Assembly: GCA_021234155.1 (NCBI GenBank)
Contig: JAJEKV010000095.1
Span: forward strand, 3,548,621-3,612,620
Length of the DNA stretch: 64,000 bases
Reading direction: 5' to 3'
From: Isoetes taiwanensis
Taxonomy: Eukaryota; Streptophyta; Lycopodiopsida; Isoetales; Isoetaceae
Both the position numbers and the translations under genes were made by a program. The notes under the pieces are model-generated. The model made no database searches and was not told where the DNA came from. It saw nothing but the letters and a program-made list of their open reading frames with translations. This document shows positions 46,791 through 58,750 of this stretch, in pieces. How positions within the stretch are numbered: the stretch's first letter is position 1; each line of letters opens with the position of its first letter.

Positions 46791-47513
46791 TGAGGTCAGA
46801 TTTAAAATGCTCCTTTTAAAATGCATTTCTGCTCTAAAAACGCCCAATTTTTCTTGCTTGCATGTGATTTTTAAGCCCAAATTTGTTCTCTTAAGCCCAT
46901 ATCCATAAATTTCGTGGTTATTTGTGCTCGTGAAGTAGATGTTCTTTCCCTCGCGATCTATTTTCATATTGTAAATCCAGCACTCTAAATGATCTTAGTT
47001 TGCAAACACCGTTATTGCAAAGCTTCCCCGCAAATGATTCTCGACCTTCCTCGCAAACGAATTTCTACCTTCCCCGCAGATAATCATATCTACATGTAAG
47101 CATCGAAAGGTTTTCATGGATTTTTCTTAAAGAACAGAGCATTCTATTTCCGGCCAAAGGAGGAGAGCCAAATCCCCAAATGTTCATCACAGCATAAGCT
47201 TAAATAGACCGGATTTTACAGATGTAATAGCAAGCAAGCTCCAGATATGGAAATATGGAAGCAAGCTTCAGATATGGAGCGCCAAAGAAGCTTCCGGATT
47301 GAAAGCTAGAAGCTTCTGGATAAGCTTTGGATGGAGCTGGAAGCTTCGCCCAAAGAACAAGCAGGACGGGGAAGCTTCATGGATCATGGTTGCACAGTTC
47401 GGTCCAAACAAAAATTTCCATAAAGCAGGAGTTACCGGAAATACTAGATGTCGCTAAATTTCACGGGTGCCAAAATGGCTCCTCCCTTTTAACGGAAAAG
47501 TGTAATGGGAACG

Positions 47514-47580
47514 CCCCTAACAATAGTTAGGGGCATTTTGTCTCTCAAAGGGAGAGCCAAATTTTTTGACTCTCCCTTCA
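47514..47580. other. Two adjacent perfect hairpins before the first TC tract
   Basis: GCCCCTAAC-AATA-GTTAGGGGC (47514-47535) and AAGGGAGAG...CTCTCCCTT (about 47548-47579). Their role is unknown. Confidence 0.7.
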
Positions 47581-47647
47581 TCTCTCCCATCTCCCTCAGC
47601 CCCCATGTGGCCCCCATCTCTCTCAAATTCTCTCTCTCTCCCCATGT

Positions 47648-47847
<200 letters not shown>

Positions 47848-48043
47848 CTCGTGGAAAGGGCCATAGCTCGTAACATAGCCATGGCTTCGCTTTATCTGAT
47901 GTCATTGCAACGGGGTTGGGCTCGTTGGAAAGCTTATTTCGAGCTCCTTCCAACGGTGTATAACATCAATACTTTTGATTCAGTTTGACAGTCTGTGATT
48001 GGCATTTTCCGGACTGTGTATGTGACGGTGGGTAGTAGGACAA

Positions 48044-48948
48044 ATGGCAAAAAGAAACTGGTGTAGAGATGGACCGGGCAGTAAAAAAAAAAAGAGGGAA
48101 CCGAGGATGCTGGGTCGTCATCAGACTCAGGTGCCGGAACAGGGGGAGCCGGAAGTATCAAGAAAACAGGGAACCTGGTTTTTTCCTCCATAGAATCGGA
48201 AGCTCCAGAGAAAACTGAGAGTGCAGTGACCAAGCAAGATCTGTTAGATGCCGTTGGCCAGATGAGGGCAGCCATGGAATTCTCAACCCTGTCTATGAAG
48301 ACATCAATGGAGGCCTCTGTCCAAAACATGGTAAGTGATTTGAAATCTTTCTTGTTAGCTCATGTGCAAGCAGAAGTGGAGAAATGTCAGCACAATATGA
48401 TAATGGAATTAGAGCAGTTCAAGAAGGGGATTAAAGCAGAATTTGAAGCTTTCAAGCAAGAGGTTTTGAGTGAAGATAGTGATTGCGAAGATGATGTAGA
48501 AGAGCAGGAAGAAAAGGACATCTCTGGAATCCAAAAGCAATTATCAGCTTTTATAGAAGAGCAAGAAAGGAGAGAAAAAGCGTTGAACATCCGTTTGATT
48601 GGCATACCGGAACGCACTGCAGAAAAGACCAAAGACATTGTTCAGCGTTTTGTGAAAATGCTGGCGGTGATAGATTCAGCATTACAGATGCATTTTCGGA
48701 TTGGCAAGCAAACTGATAGGGATCGTCACATTATTGTCAAATTCAGATCAAAGGAAGACAAGATTAATATACTGAAAAAGAAGACCATGCTCAAGGGAAA
48801 GAAGATCTGGATCAATGATGATCTTACTAAGAACCAGTTTCAAGAGTACAAGGAACCGGTGCAGATCCTCAAGGAAGCAAGGCAAGCGGGAAAAAAAGCG
48901 TACTGGCGACGGGGGAAGGTCATGGTGGAAAATCCAGAAAATGCATAG
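48044..48948 (+). CDS. LINE C ORF1 protein (coiled coil, L1 ORF1-like)
   Basis: Likely start ATG 48044 (MAKRNWCRDGPGSKKKK, basic). An A-run at 48082-48092 shifts the frame, after which it is open to 48948 as 240 codons from ATG 48226. The protein has a long Glu/Lys coiled coil (about 10-120 of the open part), then EKALNIRLIGIPERTAEKTK and KIWINDDLTKNQFQEYKEP, which match the RRM-like and C-terminal parts of L1 ORF1 proteins. These form trimers that coat LINE RNA. If the A-run is a base-call error the ORF is intact. Confidence 0.75.
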
Positions 48949-48969
48949 GTATTTGAGACCACTAGGATA

Positions 48970-51900
48970 ATGTGTTGGAACATAAATTCTATTAGTCAGT
49001 ATAAAATAGAGGTAGTAGATGATCTATTTTCAAATGTGGATGTTTTGTTCTTCTTAGAAACTTGTGAAAATGAAGAAAAAGGTTTACCAGACATACATGG
49101 GTTTACACTGTTGCACTCCGTTTGGCACAATAAAGGCTGGCGCCTAAAAGGACATGGCGGGATTGCATGCTATGTAAGGTCAGACATGAAACACCTGGTG
49201 AAAATAATGAGTGAAAGAGGATCATTGCAAAGATATCCGGGTGGAGTTACAGGGCGTAAAGGTAAGATCTTTGTGGCGGGATGTTACTTCGGCCGAGAGA
49301 ATCACCGCTTTATGACTCAGACCACCGGATGGGATGACCCCTTTTTAGCTTAGAACGGGATGTGCTTTCATTGCTTGCCGGATGGTGATGTTCTCTTATT
49401 AGGAGATTTCAACGGGCGCATTGCTACCAAACAAGCAGCTATCGCTAGCATGGAAGGGGATCCCGTATGGGTTGAGATGCTTGATGATAAGGAAGTATCC
49501 CAGGAAGGATGGAGTAGAACCACGGCAGATAGAATAAGATGGCCTACACCCCAAGGCAATCATGTGCTTAATATGTATGTGGGCTTGATTTATTGGTTTA
49601 TAATGGCACAATGTGAGGTTTCGTGTACGTAAGTGCACATGCAGAAATGCCAGTGTTGTTGATCTCGTTCTTGCTACGTCCCAGTTTGCAGAACAGGTGC
49701 TACATATGTCTATAGGGGAAGAGATGGAAAAGATCTCAGATCATACACCGATAACAGTTACACATGCCACCAGGCACGTTGTGTCTCTAAGCCTCGCATA
49801 CGTATGAAATATCATAAAGTGGAAAGCTATATGAAGAAGTGTGAGGCAAGAGCCTCCACAACAAATTGGCCCAGCGACACTGATAAATTAAGTGACAAGA
49901 TTGTAGAGTTAGTTCTAGATGTTGCCACTGATTGTTTTGTCTCACGCAGAAAGATGAAGGGATTGCCATGCAATAGTTGGTTTGATGCGTCTTGTAGAGC
50001 AAAAGAGAGGCATTTAAGCAGGCAAGGGGGGAAGATAGACAGAGATTAAAGAAAGAATATTTTGCACTCACGAAATCAAAAAAGAAAAAGTATGTATATC
50101 AGAGACAGCAGGAGCTGATCCGTGACACTATAGCAGATCCCAAAACATTCTGGAATGAGCTTAAGCCTAAGATGAAGCAGGAGACCCACCTGGAAACCAT
50201 GGCTTTATTAAGCCAAGTGCATAAGCTGTATCACATGCCGGAGGCCAATGTCGGTAATATTGACTTACAGGATGTAGGCTGGTGCTTTGATTTGGAAGAC
50301 TTAGAAGAAGGGTTAAGTCATCTTGCCAACGGGAAAGCGGCTGATTCAATCGGGCTGGTAGCGGAAATGTTCAAATGGGCAGGTAACTCAATACATGCTG
50401 CATTGTTGTCATTATTTAACAATGTTTTGCGCAAAGGGTTTCCTCGCACTTGGCAATTGAACAGAGTTATTCCCTTGCATAAAGCTGGAGATGAGAATGA
50501 TCCTGGAAATTACCGAATGATTCTGGTTAGTAGTTTATATGCCAAATTATTTGCTGCTATGCTGAATTGTAAATTGAGCACCTGGGCTGAAAAACATAAT
50601 GTTAGAGCCCTTTGGACCAGGCCGAGGCTTTAGACCAAAAAGATCTACAGTTGATCATTTGGTTACTTTGCGAGCTATGGTTGATTCGGTTAAGGGTAAG
50701 AAAAAACCCCTTTATGCTCTTTTTGTTGATTATGCTAAGGCATTTGACACGGTATCTCGTAGTAATTTGTGGGAGAGGATGGAGGCCCTAGGGGTACCAA
50801 TTGAGCTTAGACATGCAGTGAAGATACTTTATGATAAAGTTTTGGTACAGCTATCATCCCCCTACATTGAGCAATGTGAGATGTGGTAGAAAGTAATATT
50901 GGAGTGAAGCAAGGGTGCCCATTGTCGCCCACACTATTTGGCCTATTCATAGACCAATTGCAGGCTTGGATGTCCGAATATGGCGGGGAGGGGACCCCAT
51001 TGTTTAGATGCATGGTTCTGTTGCTCTTATATGCTGATGATGTTGTTCTTCTTTCCCGTTCAGTGGAAGGCATGCAGAAGCATTTAGATGCGCTGGCACA
51101 TTTCTGTGAACAGAAAAGTATGAGGGTAAATATGTCAAAGACTAAGATGATGGTATTTGGGACAAATAAAGTAGATCATCTTAAATTCCTCTATCATGGA
51201 GAACTGTGGAAATTGTCACCTCATATAAGTATCTAGGGATACATGTGGACAAGGGGCATAGCTGGAACTCTATTTGTTGAGCATAGAGTAAATGGAGGCC
51301 CGAAAGCACTATATAGCATGCGCCGTAAAAGTGGAAAAAGCGTAAATATGGGACTTTAGCCTGAAGCGTACATTATATCGAAGTCTTTGGTCCAAACGGT
51401 TTTGCTCTATGGGTGTGAAGTATGGGGGGATTATCCAGAGAATCCTCGAAAAAGGTTGAGAAAGTGCGTAAGAAGTTCTTGAGAACGTAATTGGGTACTA
51501 AAGCTCAAACTCCATATGATATCTTTGCTTGTAGAGTGTGGCATGATGCCACTAGAGGTTGAAGCCCTATGCGTAACGCTTACATATCTCTCTAAGTTGC
51601 TATTTGATATGCCGTAAGATAGCTTACCAAGGCTAGCATTAGAAGAAACAAGAGACAAGGGATGGTACTCGGATATTAGGGAATGGATGAGGAAGTGGGG
51701 ATGGACATTCATGGTATGCGTGAGAATAAGGGCAATCTAAGAGAGTGGGTGCATGAGCACCTCATTAGAAGAAGCCGGAGAGTCCAGGAGACAAAAAACA
51801 TTTCTATAGGCGGTATATAAATCCCACTCTCCAAGAGGCCAAATACCTCAAGGAAGGTGTGTCTTTTGGCACCAGACAGATGATAAGCAGGATGCGGCTT

Positions 51901-52260
51901 AGCTCCCATAGGCTTGGGGTTGAAGTAGGACGTTGGAGTAATATTCCCCATGAATTGAGATTTTGCAAAGTATGCAATATGGGAGAAGTAGAAGATGAAT
52001 TACATGTCATCGTAAGGTGCCCGTCATACTCAGGGATTCGAGATAAGTACAGTATCCATTCAAACTCTTTGCTGGAATTCTTTGATATGCCTGGACATCA
52101 CATTGGGAAATACTTGAAGGAAATATTGATACAGAGAGAACAGTTAATGAGTATTAAAGATTGTAATGGTATACATGATGAGAGATGGGAAGAGTCTAAT
52201 GCATTCTTGTCAGAAGATGCATTAGAGGATATCTTTTATAACGTTGAATATGTACACTGA
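48970..52260 (+). pseudogene. LINE C ORF2: endonuclease and reverse transcriptase, frameshifted
   Basis: Starts MCWNINSI at 48970. Endonuclease (AP type): LETCENEEKG, VLLLGDFNGR and a conserved KISDHTPI. RT: LHKAGDENDPGNYRMI, motif A ALFVDYAKAFD, motif B GVKQGCPLSPTLFGLFIDQL, and catalytic YADDVVLLS near 51030. C-terminal: VLYGCEVWG and zinc knuckle CKVCNMGEVEDELHVIVRCP. Frame breaks lie near 49340, 49375, 49600, 50040, 50610, 50880 and several between 51200 and 51860. Catalytic residues are present in all domains, so the breaks alone disable it. Confidence 0.87.
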
Positions 52261-52261
52261 T

Positions 52262-52290
52262 CGTCTCATAGACCTGGTGGTCTACAGGCG
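52262..52290 (+). other. LINE C 3' hairpin
   Basis: CGTCT...AGGCG outer pairs (one G-T pair) enclose TAGACC-TGGT-GGTCTA. It lies just 13 bp before the pentamer tail. It corresponds to the hairpins of LINE D and LINE E, with different bases but kept pairing. Confidence 0.7.
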
Positions 52291-52303
52291 TAATAAATAC
52301 AAC

Positions 52304-52471
<168 letters not shown>

Positions 52472-52475
52472 CCTT

Positions 52476-53552
52476 TTGTATGAGAATTATGCATTCACAT
52501 ACAAAGGGGAGTCAGTGGAGATCACGGATTCATACAAATATTTAGGGCTAATGGTAGATAAGCACTTCCGATGGAACCGCACAGTAGAGCAAAGAGTTAA
52601 CGGAGGGATCAAGGCATTATTTGCGATGCAAAAGCAGTGCTTGAGGAATGAAATCTGGAACTTTGGCCTTAAGAGAACTCTTTTTAAAACACTAGTGCAG
52701 TCGGTAGTACTGTATGGGTGTGAAGTTTGGGGGCCCGGACTCTCTCTGGAGCTATGGCAGAAAATTGAAAGGGTGCAGAAAAAATTCATATTTCATGAGC
52801 TAGGGGTCAAAATGCAAACACCGTATGACATGATCTTAGCAGAATGTGGGCTGATGCGTTTGGAATGTGAGGCTATATGCCATTACTTGACATACCTGAG
52901 CCGGATGGGGGGCTTGGACGAAGGAAGCTACCCAAGATTAGCTCTAAAAGCAACAATGGATAAAGGCTGGTACGCGGATGGAATGATCTGGCTGCAAAAA
53001 TGGGGTATTCCGATCCAGGAGCTAGCAAATAACAAAAAACGGATTCGGGACTGGGTACAGGAAAGGGTACAAACGAAAATGTGGCATGCACCTGGCACCA
53101 AGATGGCACACTATCGGGAAGAAATGAATCCAATGCTACTGGAAGCAAAATATCTGCATGAGAATATATCCTTGGTCAAGAGACAAGCTATTAGCAGGAT
53201 GCGCCTCAGTGCTCACCATTTGGGTGTAGAGGTAGGCAGATGGTATAACATACAGCGAGAGTATCGGACCTGCAGGGCGTGTGGCTCAGATGAGGTAGAG
53301 GATGAGAACCACGTAATAATGGTATGTCCAGCCTACCAGGCGTTGAGAGATAGATTCAATGTTCAACCATCTAGCTTGCAACAATTTTTCGATATGCCAG
53401 GCACCATAGTGGGCAGCTTCCTATTGGACTTGATGGAGCTACGGGAAGTAGCAAGCAAATACGTTATCGAATCTAGTGGAGATGAGATGGTAGAGAGCGA
53501 TGGCGAGGTACTCGATGACGAGTTCTTGCCGGATGATGATATATTTTACTAG
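52476..53552 (+). CDS. LINE D ORF2 C-terminal part (open frame)
   Basis: 358 codons without a break, though the true N-terminus is lost. It holds SYKYLGLMVDKHFRWN, VVLYGCEVWGPGLSLELW (post-RT region), RMRLSAHHLGVEVGRW and zinc knuckle CRACGSDEVEDENHVIMVCP, then an acidic end (SDGEVLDDEFLPDDDIFY). The same blocks occur in LINE C and E. It is not expected to work alone since the RT core is missing. Confidence 0.88.
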   Translation: MYENYAFTYKGESVEITDSYKYLGLMVDKHFRWNRTVEQRVNGGIKALFAMQKQCLRNEIWNFGLKRTLFKTLVQSVVLYGCEVWGPGLSLELWQKIERVQKKFIFHELGVKMQTPYDMILAECGLMRLECEAICHYLTYLSRMGGLDEGSYPRLALKATMDKGWYADGMIWLQKWGIPIQELANNKKRIRDWVQERVQTKMWHAPGTKMAHYREEMNPMLLEAKYLHENISLVKRQAISRMRLSAHHLGVEVGRWYNIQREYRTCRACGSDEVEDENHVIMVCPAYQALRDRFNVQPSSLQQFFDMPGTIVGSFLLDLMELREVASKYVIESSGDEMVESDGEVLDDEFLPDDDIFY

Positions 53553-53565
53553 TATTTTTTGTATT

Positions 53566-53597
53566 CGGTCTTATGGACCTGATGGTCTGAAAAGACG
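53566..53597 (+). other. LINE D 3' hairpin
   Basis: GTCTT...AAGAC outer pairs enclose GGACC-TGAT-GGTCT. Same place and layout as in LINE C and E. Confidence 0.7.
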
Positions 53598-53611
53598 AAA
53601 TAATACAATTC

Positions 53612-53776
<165 letters not shown>

Positions 53777-53995
53777 GACGCTGGACGCTAGGGTTTCAGA
53801 GGTGAAGGTTCAACAGACCATAACTCTCTCCCAGTGTGTCAGATTGGCACGTGCTTAGGCTCTTTGGAAAGTGGATTCTGAGACCTTTCTAAGGGTATAT
53901 AGCATGATCAGGTTTGGATCTGTTTAGGTATCTGTAATTGCAATTTTCCGGTCGGGTATAGATTTTCAGCAGTTGTTGTCAGCATACGGCGAGAT

Positions 53996-54695
53996 ATGGC
54001 AACCACCAAAAGACAAACCAGAAAGAACAAACTAGTCGATGGAGGGCCCTCTAGTCCTGATTCAGAGATGGAGATCTCCCTCACCACCATATCGAAGGAA
54101 CTATCTCTCTTTCGGCAAGAAGCTGCATCACGGGAAGAGACTACGAAAATTAAGAGAGGAGAATGAAACAATCAGATCTGATTATCAGCAAATAAGGAAG
54201 GAACTCGAAGCAGTAAAGAGTGACATTGAAGAATTGAAGCGGGAACCCGGCCTTGGGGATGATGAGGTAACTGAAATTTCTGATTTGTGCAATACCCTTG
54301 AGCCGTTTATGGAGACACAGGACAGGAAGAGCCGAGCTTTGAACCTCAGGATTGTAGAGCTGCCAGAAAAGCCAGAGGAGAAGCCTAAAATTGCAGCAGA
54401 GCAGTTCTTCCAAGAGACCATGGGCATCCAAAAGGTAGACATCTCTGATGCATTCCGGTTAGGAAAAAGAGATACAGGAACTAGACACATGATTGTCAAG
54501 TTTGCAAACAGGGATGATCGATTCTTGGTGCTGAAAAATACATATACATTGAAGGGAAAATTTATTTGGATCAATGAGGATCTAACCAAAGAGCAGCTAG
54601 CAGAAAAGAAAGTAGAAATTGCTAAGTATAAGGAAGCCAGACAAAACAATAAAAAAGCAAAGTGGATCAAAGGCAAGGCGATCATTGAGGAATAG
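53996..54695 (+). pseudogene. LINE E ORF1 protein (one frameshift)
   Basis: Best start ATG 53996 (MATTKRQTRKNKLVDGG, basic, as in LINE C). A frame change at about 54148-54155 (AAAATTAAGAGAGG) leads into the second part, open to 54695: REENETIRSDYQQIRKELEA coiled coil, RALNLRIVELPEKPEEKP, FIWINEDLTKEQLAEKK. It has the coiled-coil plus RRM-like layout of L1 ORF1 proteins. Confidence 0.75.
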
Positions 54696-54719
54696 GACAG
54701 ATGGGAGGCACTCAGGATA

Positions 54720-57700
54720 ATGGTTTGGAATATAAATAAATTGACGGAGACAAAAACCTGAGTATGCAAGACGAATTGGAAAACATTGACATAATATGCC
54801 TTTTAGAAACAAAAGAACATGACCTTTATGCTTTGCCAGACATTGATGGATTCACATTGGTGACATCCGTGAAGCATAAAAGGCACACAGGAAATGATAT
54901 TGGAAATGGTGGAGTGGCTTATTACATTAGAGACCAATACTCAGACTTAGTGGCTGCATGTAAAAAGGACATAAACAATCAATATGTATGGATACAGATA
55001 ACTCGCCCATCTGGTATGATATTTTTAGCTGCATGCTATTTTGCACCACGTCATAAAAAGGCTTATTCGGATGGAGCCACAGGGGATGATATCTTTTTTG
55101 AATTGGAACAAGATATTTTGAGGTTTCAAATGCAAGGGACTGTAATCTTGACAGGAGACTTCAATGGAAGAACCGGAGACAAGCAAGCTAGTATCCATAC
55201 TTGGAAAGATGATCCTCTCTGGTTTGAGACCATGGAGGAAGAGGAGATGACCAAGCAAGGCTGGAATAGATGCTCTGAGGATCAGCTCATAACTAGGTCT
55301 GGTCGCCAGCTGCTAAATCTATGCACTAATGCTGAGCTTTTGATATGCAATGGAATCAGGAAATTCCCGCGCTCCCGGTCATGTACCTGCAGAGCAAGAA
55401 GTGTGGTAGACTATTTGATCATCTCACGAGATGATTTGGAGCTGATTTCAGATTTTGATATAAGAACAGAATACCTTGAATCCAATCATGTACCAATCCG
55501 ATTCTCTTTACATGAATGCCGGTTAAAACCTCTTGCAATGGAGCATGTAGATCATCCAAAATTGAGCATGGCCAAGTATGGCTGCCACATATAGGATGTG
55601 TATAGAAGACAAAATTGGCCAAAGCACTTGGGATGGCACTGTGGATGACATGAATAAGAAGTTGCTGGGTATCATAACAGAAGCCACGGAGCAATGTAAG
55701 CCAAGGCGGGCACAGAAAGGGCTACAATGCAAGTCTTGGTATGATCAAGCAGGATCATAAGGCAAAAAAAGAGACAATTTGTACTAAAGCAGCAGGAGAC
55801 CTTGATCAGCCAATACCAAAATGATCCAAAATCGTTTTGGAAAAAGCTCAAAAGCACTAAGCACACAGAAATCCCGCTTGCTGCAAGTGATCTATGGAGC
55901 CAAGTTAAACACTTATATCATGATGATAGCATCGAGGCCCCACTAAAAGTGAGGTCTGATATGATTTTTACAAAAGAAGAAGTGGCTGACGGCATTGATA
56001 GTCTTGCAAATGGCAAAGCAAAGGATCAAAACAGGATATGTGCCGAGCATCTTAAATGGGCAGGGGGCGGCATCCATACCATAATAGCACGCATGTTTAC
56101 CTTAGCAATGCAACAAGGATTCCCACAGGAGTGGCAGCTCTACCGAATTGTTCCAGTGCATAAGAGTGGTTCCATGCTAGACGGAAACAATTACAGAACT
56201 CTCATGGTAAGTAATTTGTTCTCTAAATTATTTGCAAATATTGTAGAGAAAAAAATTAGTCTTTGGGCTGAGCATAATGGAAAAAGAGCCAAAACCCAAG
56301 CAGGTTTTAGGGCTAAAATGTCCACATTGGACCATTTGCTTGCATTAAAATGCATTTTTGATTCGGTCAAGGGGACCAGGAAACCTCTATATGTCACATT
56401 TAGACTTTCGCAAGGCATTTGACAAAGTTCCCATGAATAGATTATGGGAAAGAATGGAGCAATTATGTGTCCCTAAACACTTGCAGGATGCCGTTCAAAT
56501 ACTCTATGAGAAAGTTTTAGTACAGTTATCGATGCCATTCAAAAGTGAGATACCGTGATACGGTTTGAAAGTAACATTGGAGTTAAACAAGGATGCCCCT
56601 TGTCTCCTACTATATTTGGTCTCTTTATTGACAGCCTGGAAGAATGGTTACATAATAACTGTGATGGAGGCACTGAGATTCAAGGATATGTGATCCAATT
56701 GCTCTTATATGCTGATGATGTGGTGCTATTTGCACGATCTCAGGTACATATGCAAGAATTACTTGATCAATTGGCGCTTTACGTAACAAAACGGGATGCA
56801 AGTAAATCTAGAGAAGACTAAAACCATGATAGTAGGTGCGCTCAAGCAGGAACAGGGGTTTCTCTATTTGGGTGAAAAAGTTGAGATATGCACGAGACAT
56901 ATAAATATCTGGGACTTACTATTAGCGTAAATCATAAATGGCATCAATGCATACAACAAAGAATTGAAAGGGCGTGTAGCGTATTCTATGCAAAGCATGT
57001 GGGGAAAACCCACATATGGGCATGGCCACTAAAGAAAAAACTGTATGAATCTCTAGTCCAAAGCATAGTATTATATGGGGCTGAAATTTGGGGACCAGGG
57101 CTGCCACAAGGCTCTTGGGATGATATTGAACAGGTACACAAGAAGTTTCTCAGGCTGGAATTGGGTGTAAAGGCGCAAACCCCATATCCCGATGATGCTA
57201 GCGAATCGCGCACTATGCCACTTGAAGGGGAAGCTTTACTCAAATGCATTAGGTACCTTGCTAAAATAAAAAAGATGGATGCCACACGCATTCCTTATTA
57301 TGCTTGCCTGAACACTGAACATAAAGGATGGTTTGCTGATGTCAAGACATGGCTTGAAAGATGGGATATCATGTGGGAAGAGGCAATTTCCATTGACAAC
57401 CTGAGAACATGGGTCTATGAAAAGGTTAGACGAAAAATGTGGATGAGCCCAAAGACTAAGATGATATTGTACAAGATGCATATGAATCCTACATTGGATG
57501 AGGCAATACATCTAAAGGAGAACTTATCAATAAAGAAGAGGCACAATATCAGCAGAATCCAGCTCAGTTCGCACCATCTAGGTGTGGAGGTTGGGAGATG
57601 GGGTATCACTCCGAGAACCATGAGATGCTGCAAAGTATGCGGCAAAGATGAGATAGAAGACGAAGACCATGTCATACTTAAGTGTCCTGCCTATAGTATA

Positions 57701-57896
57701 ATACGAGACGAGATATGGCATCAACGTTCGATTTACATACCTTTTTTTGGATTGGAAGGAAATAGAATTGGATCCTTTTTAATTGAGACTCTACAAAGAT
57801 AGAGAGAGTTGTACTAAAAATGTAAATACCCTAATAGAAGAAGAGGATGCATTGAGTGAGAGTGAGGAATTGGATGAGGAATTGAAACTCATCTAA
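54720..57896 (+). pseudogene. LINE E ORF2: endonuclease and reverse transcriptase, frameshifted
   Basis: Start MVWNINK at 54720, frame change at about 54750, then the endonuclease is open to 55594: ICLLETKEHD, VILTGDFNGR, but SNHVPI replaces the usual SDHxP. The RT follows in pieces: SLANGKAKDQNRICAEHL, VPVHKSGSMLDGNNYR, motif A DFRKAFDKVP, motif B GVKQGCPLSPTIFGLFID, YADDVVLFA near 56710. C-terminus: VLYGAEIWGPGLPQGSW, CKVCGKDEIEDEDHVILKCP. After a late break near 57795 an acidic end (SESEELDEELKLI) stops at 57896, matching the acidic end of LINE D. Confidence 0.87.
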
Positions 57897-57924
57897 TTTT
57901 TATGACTATGATGCATAATAATGT

Positions 57925-57957
57925 CGTCTTATAGGCTGGGAGGCCTCCCAAAAGACG
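57925..57957 (+). other. LINE E 3' hairpin
   Basis: CGTCTT...AAGACG outer stem encloses GGGAGG-CCTCCC. It lies a few bases before the CTTCA tail. Confidence 0.75.
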
Positions 57958-57963
57958 TGAATA

Positions 57964-58079
57964 CACTTCACTTCACTTCACTCTCCTCCCCTCCCTCCCT
58001 CCCCCTCCCTCCCTCCCTCCCTCCCTCCCTCCTCCCCTCCCTCCCCTCTCCTCTCTCCTCTCTCTCTCTCTCTCTCTCT
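57964..58079. repeat. (CTTCA)n tail, then C/T-rich and (TC)n tract
   Basis: Three to four CTTCA units, then CCCT-rich sequence and about 20 bp TC. Confidence 0.95.
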
Positions 58080-58124
58080 GCATTTGTTGATTTTAAAACC
58101 GCTTTTGATACCGTGCCAAGAGAA
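58080..58124 (+). pseudogene. LINE RT motif A fragment right after the TC tract
   Basis: AFVDFKTAFDTVPRE is RT motif A of a LINE of another subfamily than C-E. It starts at the last base of the TC tract and is lost within 15 codons. Either a very short 5'-truncated piece or the remainder of an older LINE cut by the tract. Confidence 0.7.
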
Positions 58125-58750
58125 CCATCATTCAATTAAATTGGGATTATGTCTTAATTTTGGGATAAATTTTATATTGCACTTTTTTAGTAACTTTGTT
58201 AAATTCACTTTTTTAGTAACTTTGTTGCCCTTAGACTAGAATAGACGTTAACATATAATCACACACGGGAATATAAATTCACACCTTAACTTCAAATTAC
58301 AAAATCATATATCATGAAACTCAAGTAGTACACAACTTTTATTAAAAGTGATTGATACATAGTAACTGTTTATCATTTTTCCACCAACATCCCCAAGGAT
58401 ATGAGAACCTTATTCCTTACATCCTGAGGTATTGTAACTCTCGCTGTTTTACTAGGAATAGTTTTTGGAGTCCATGAGTACAATACGGTTTCAATGTCTA
58501 GCCAAAGATCGGGATCACTAGGATTTCTCCTCCACCTCTTTGTCCAACATTCTCAATATCTTTCTTTATCGGTGACATTACTCAACCGATGTAATTGGAC
58601 ACCACCATTCCATGCGCACCTTATTGAAGTTAACATCACCTTCTTCTTTGCAAATATCCGAGATAGTCCATCCCAACCACACTGGATAGGTCTCTAGATC
58701 TGCTGGTTTTACTACTACAAATTGGTGGCACTCCACGTTAGTAGAAGGTT
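58125..58750. other. No gene supported
   Basis: AT-rich. CACTTTTTTAGTAACTTTGT is repeated in tandem at 58178 and 58207. Confidence 0.5.
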
